From Liquorilactobacillus mali KCTC 3596 = DSM 20444 (GTDB taxonomy: Bacteria > Bacillota > Bacilli > Lactobacillales > Lactobacillaceae): a stretch of DNA of 63,582 nt. The position numbers and the translations under genes are program-made. The notes under the pieces are model-generated. The model made no database searches. It saw only the letters and a program-made list of their open reading frames with translations, and had not been told where the DNA came from. The DNA lies in the NCBI RefSeq assembly GCF_000260415.1, contig NZ_BACP01000020.1:1-63582 (forward strand). Reading direction: 5' to 3'. Below, piece by piece: positions 63,488 through 63,582 of the stretch (position 1 is the first letter of the stretch; the number at the start of each line of letters is the position of its first letter).

Positions 63488-63582
63488 CTTTAAAAGTAAT
63501 CAATAAAATGTGTGCACAGACTAGCAGAGCCAGACATTAGTTAGAAATGTGAATGTTAACACGAAATTATATACAAGCAATG

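Overview
The window is AT-rich DNA from a low-GC Gram-positive bacterium. The best fit is the family Lactobacillaceae. Evidence: Shine-Dalgarno sites of the AGGAGG type before nearly every gene; frequent TTG and GTG starts; a phosphoketolase (xfp); a nucleoside 2-deoxyribosyltransferase; an Opp peptide-uptake operon with a C69 dipeptidase nearby; a D-amino-acid transaminase; an Apf-like wall protein; an Rgg-type regulator; and LytTR/DUF3021 genes. I see no rRNA, tRNA, CRISPR array, prophage module or intact insertion sequence, so this looks like chromosome.

Layout. 0-2 kb: a leftward translesion-polymerase operon (UmuC-like polymerase, an unknown protein, a small YolD-motif protein) under a LexA/SOS-type promoter. 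2-11 kb: single genes for envelope and metabolism (GT2 glycosyltransferase, deoxyribosyltransferase, PAP2 phosphatase, threonine dehydratase-like enzyme, AI-2E permease, secreted class-A-like hydrolase, LysM/Apf protein, MFS permease plus Nudix hydrolase). 11-22 kb: housekeeping metabolism (RpiB-like, MazG-like, M42 peptidase, PdxK/ThiD kinase, galE, cutC, ndk, dat), an Rgg-type regulator divergent from galE, and an efflux pump divergent from its regulator. 23-32 kb: oppABCDF, a broken hydrolase and a C69 dipeptidase, a peptide uptake and degradation block. 32-38 kb: kinase, MsrA, acetyltransferase, HIT protein, xfp and a permease. 39-42 kb: an ABC exporter with LytTR and DUF3021 genes. 43-52 kb: cell-surface glycopolymer functions (Wzy-like polymerase, CsbB-like glycosyltransferase, YfhO-like transferase), an orphan EIIC permease and a DUF915 hydrolase. 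52-63.5 kb: an accessory-looking set (ANT-like nucleotidyltransferase, hydrolase, MarR/flavodoxin-fold pair, GNAT, TPR, DHA2 pump with TetR, hydroxyacid dehydrogenase, VanZ, large membrane protein).

Three points stand out. First, six genes are split by eight single-base shifts, seven of them at runs of one base (T6-T8, A7, G3-G4). Most of these genes concern the cell surface, and they include both members of a CsbB/YfhO lipoteichoic-acid glycosylation pair. The cause is either homopolymer sequencing error or real on/off variation. Second, several divergent promoters carry clear operators: a twin TATATTC-N4-GAATATA site for MarR, a 15-bp perfect inverted repeat between the Rgg gene and galE, and a LexA box in the spacer of the polymerase promoter. 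Third, a dispersed intergenic repeat (conserved box, AACACGTTTAT box, then a hairpin) sits behind at least six genes, always in the orientation of the gene it follows.
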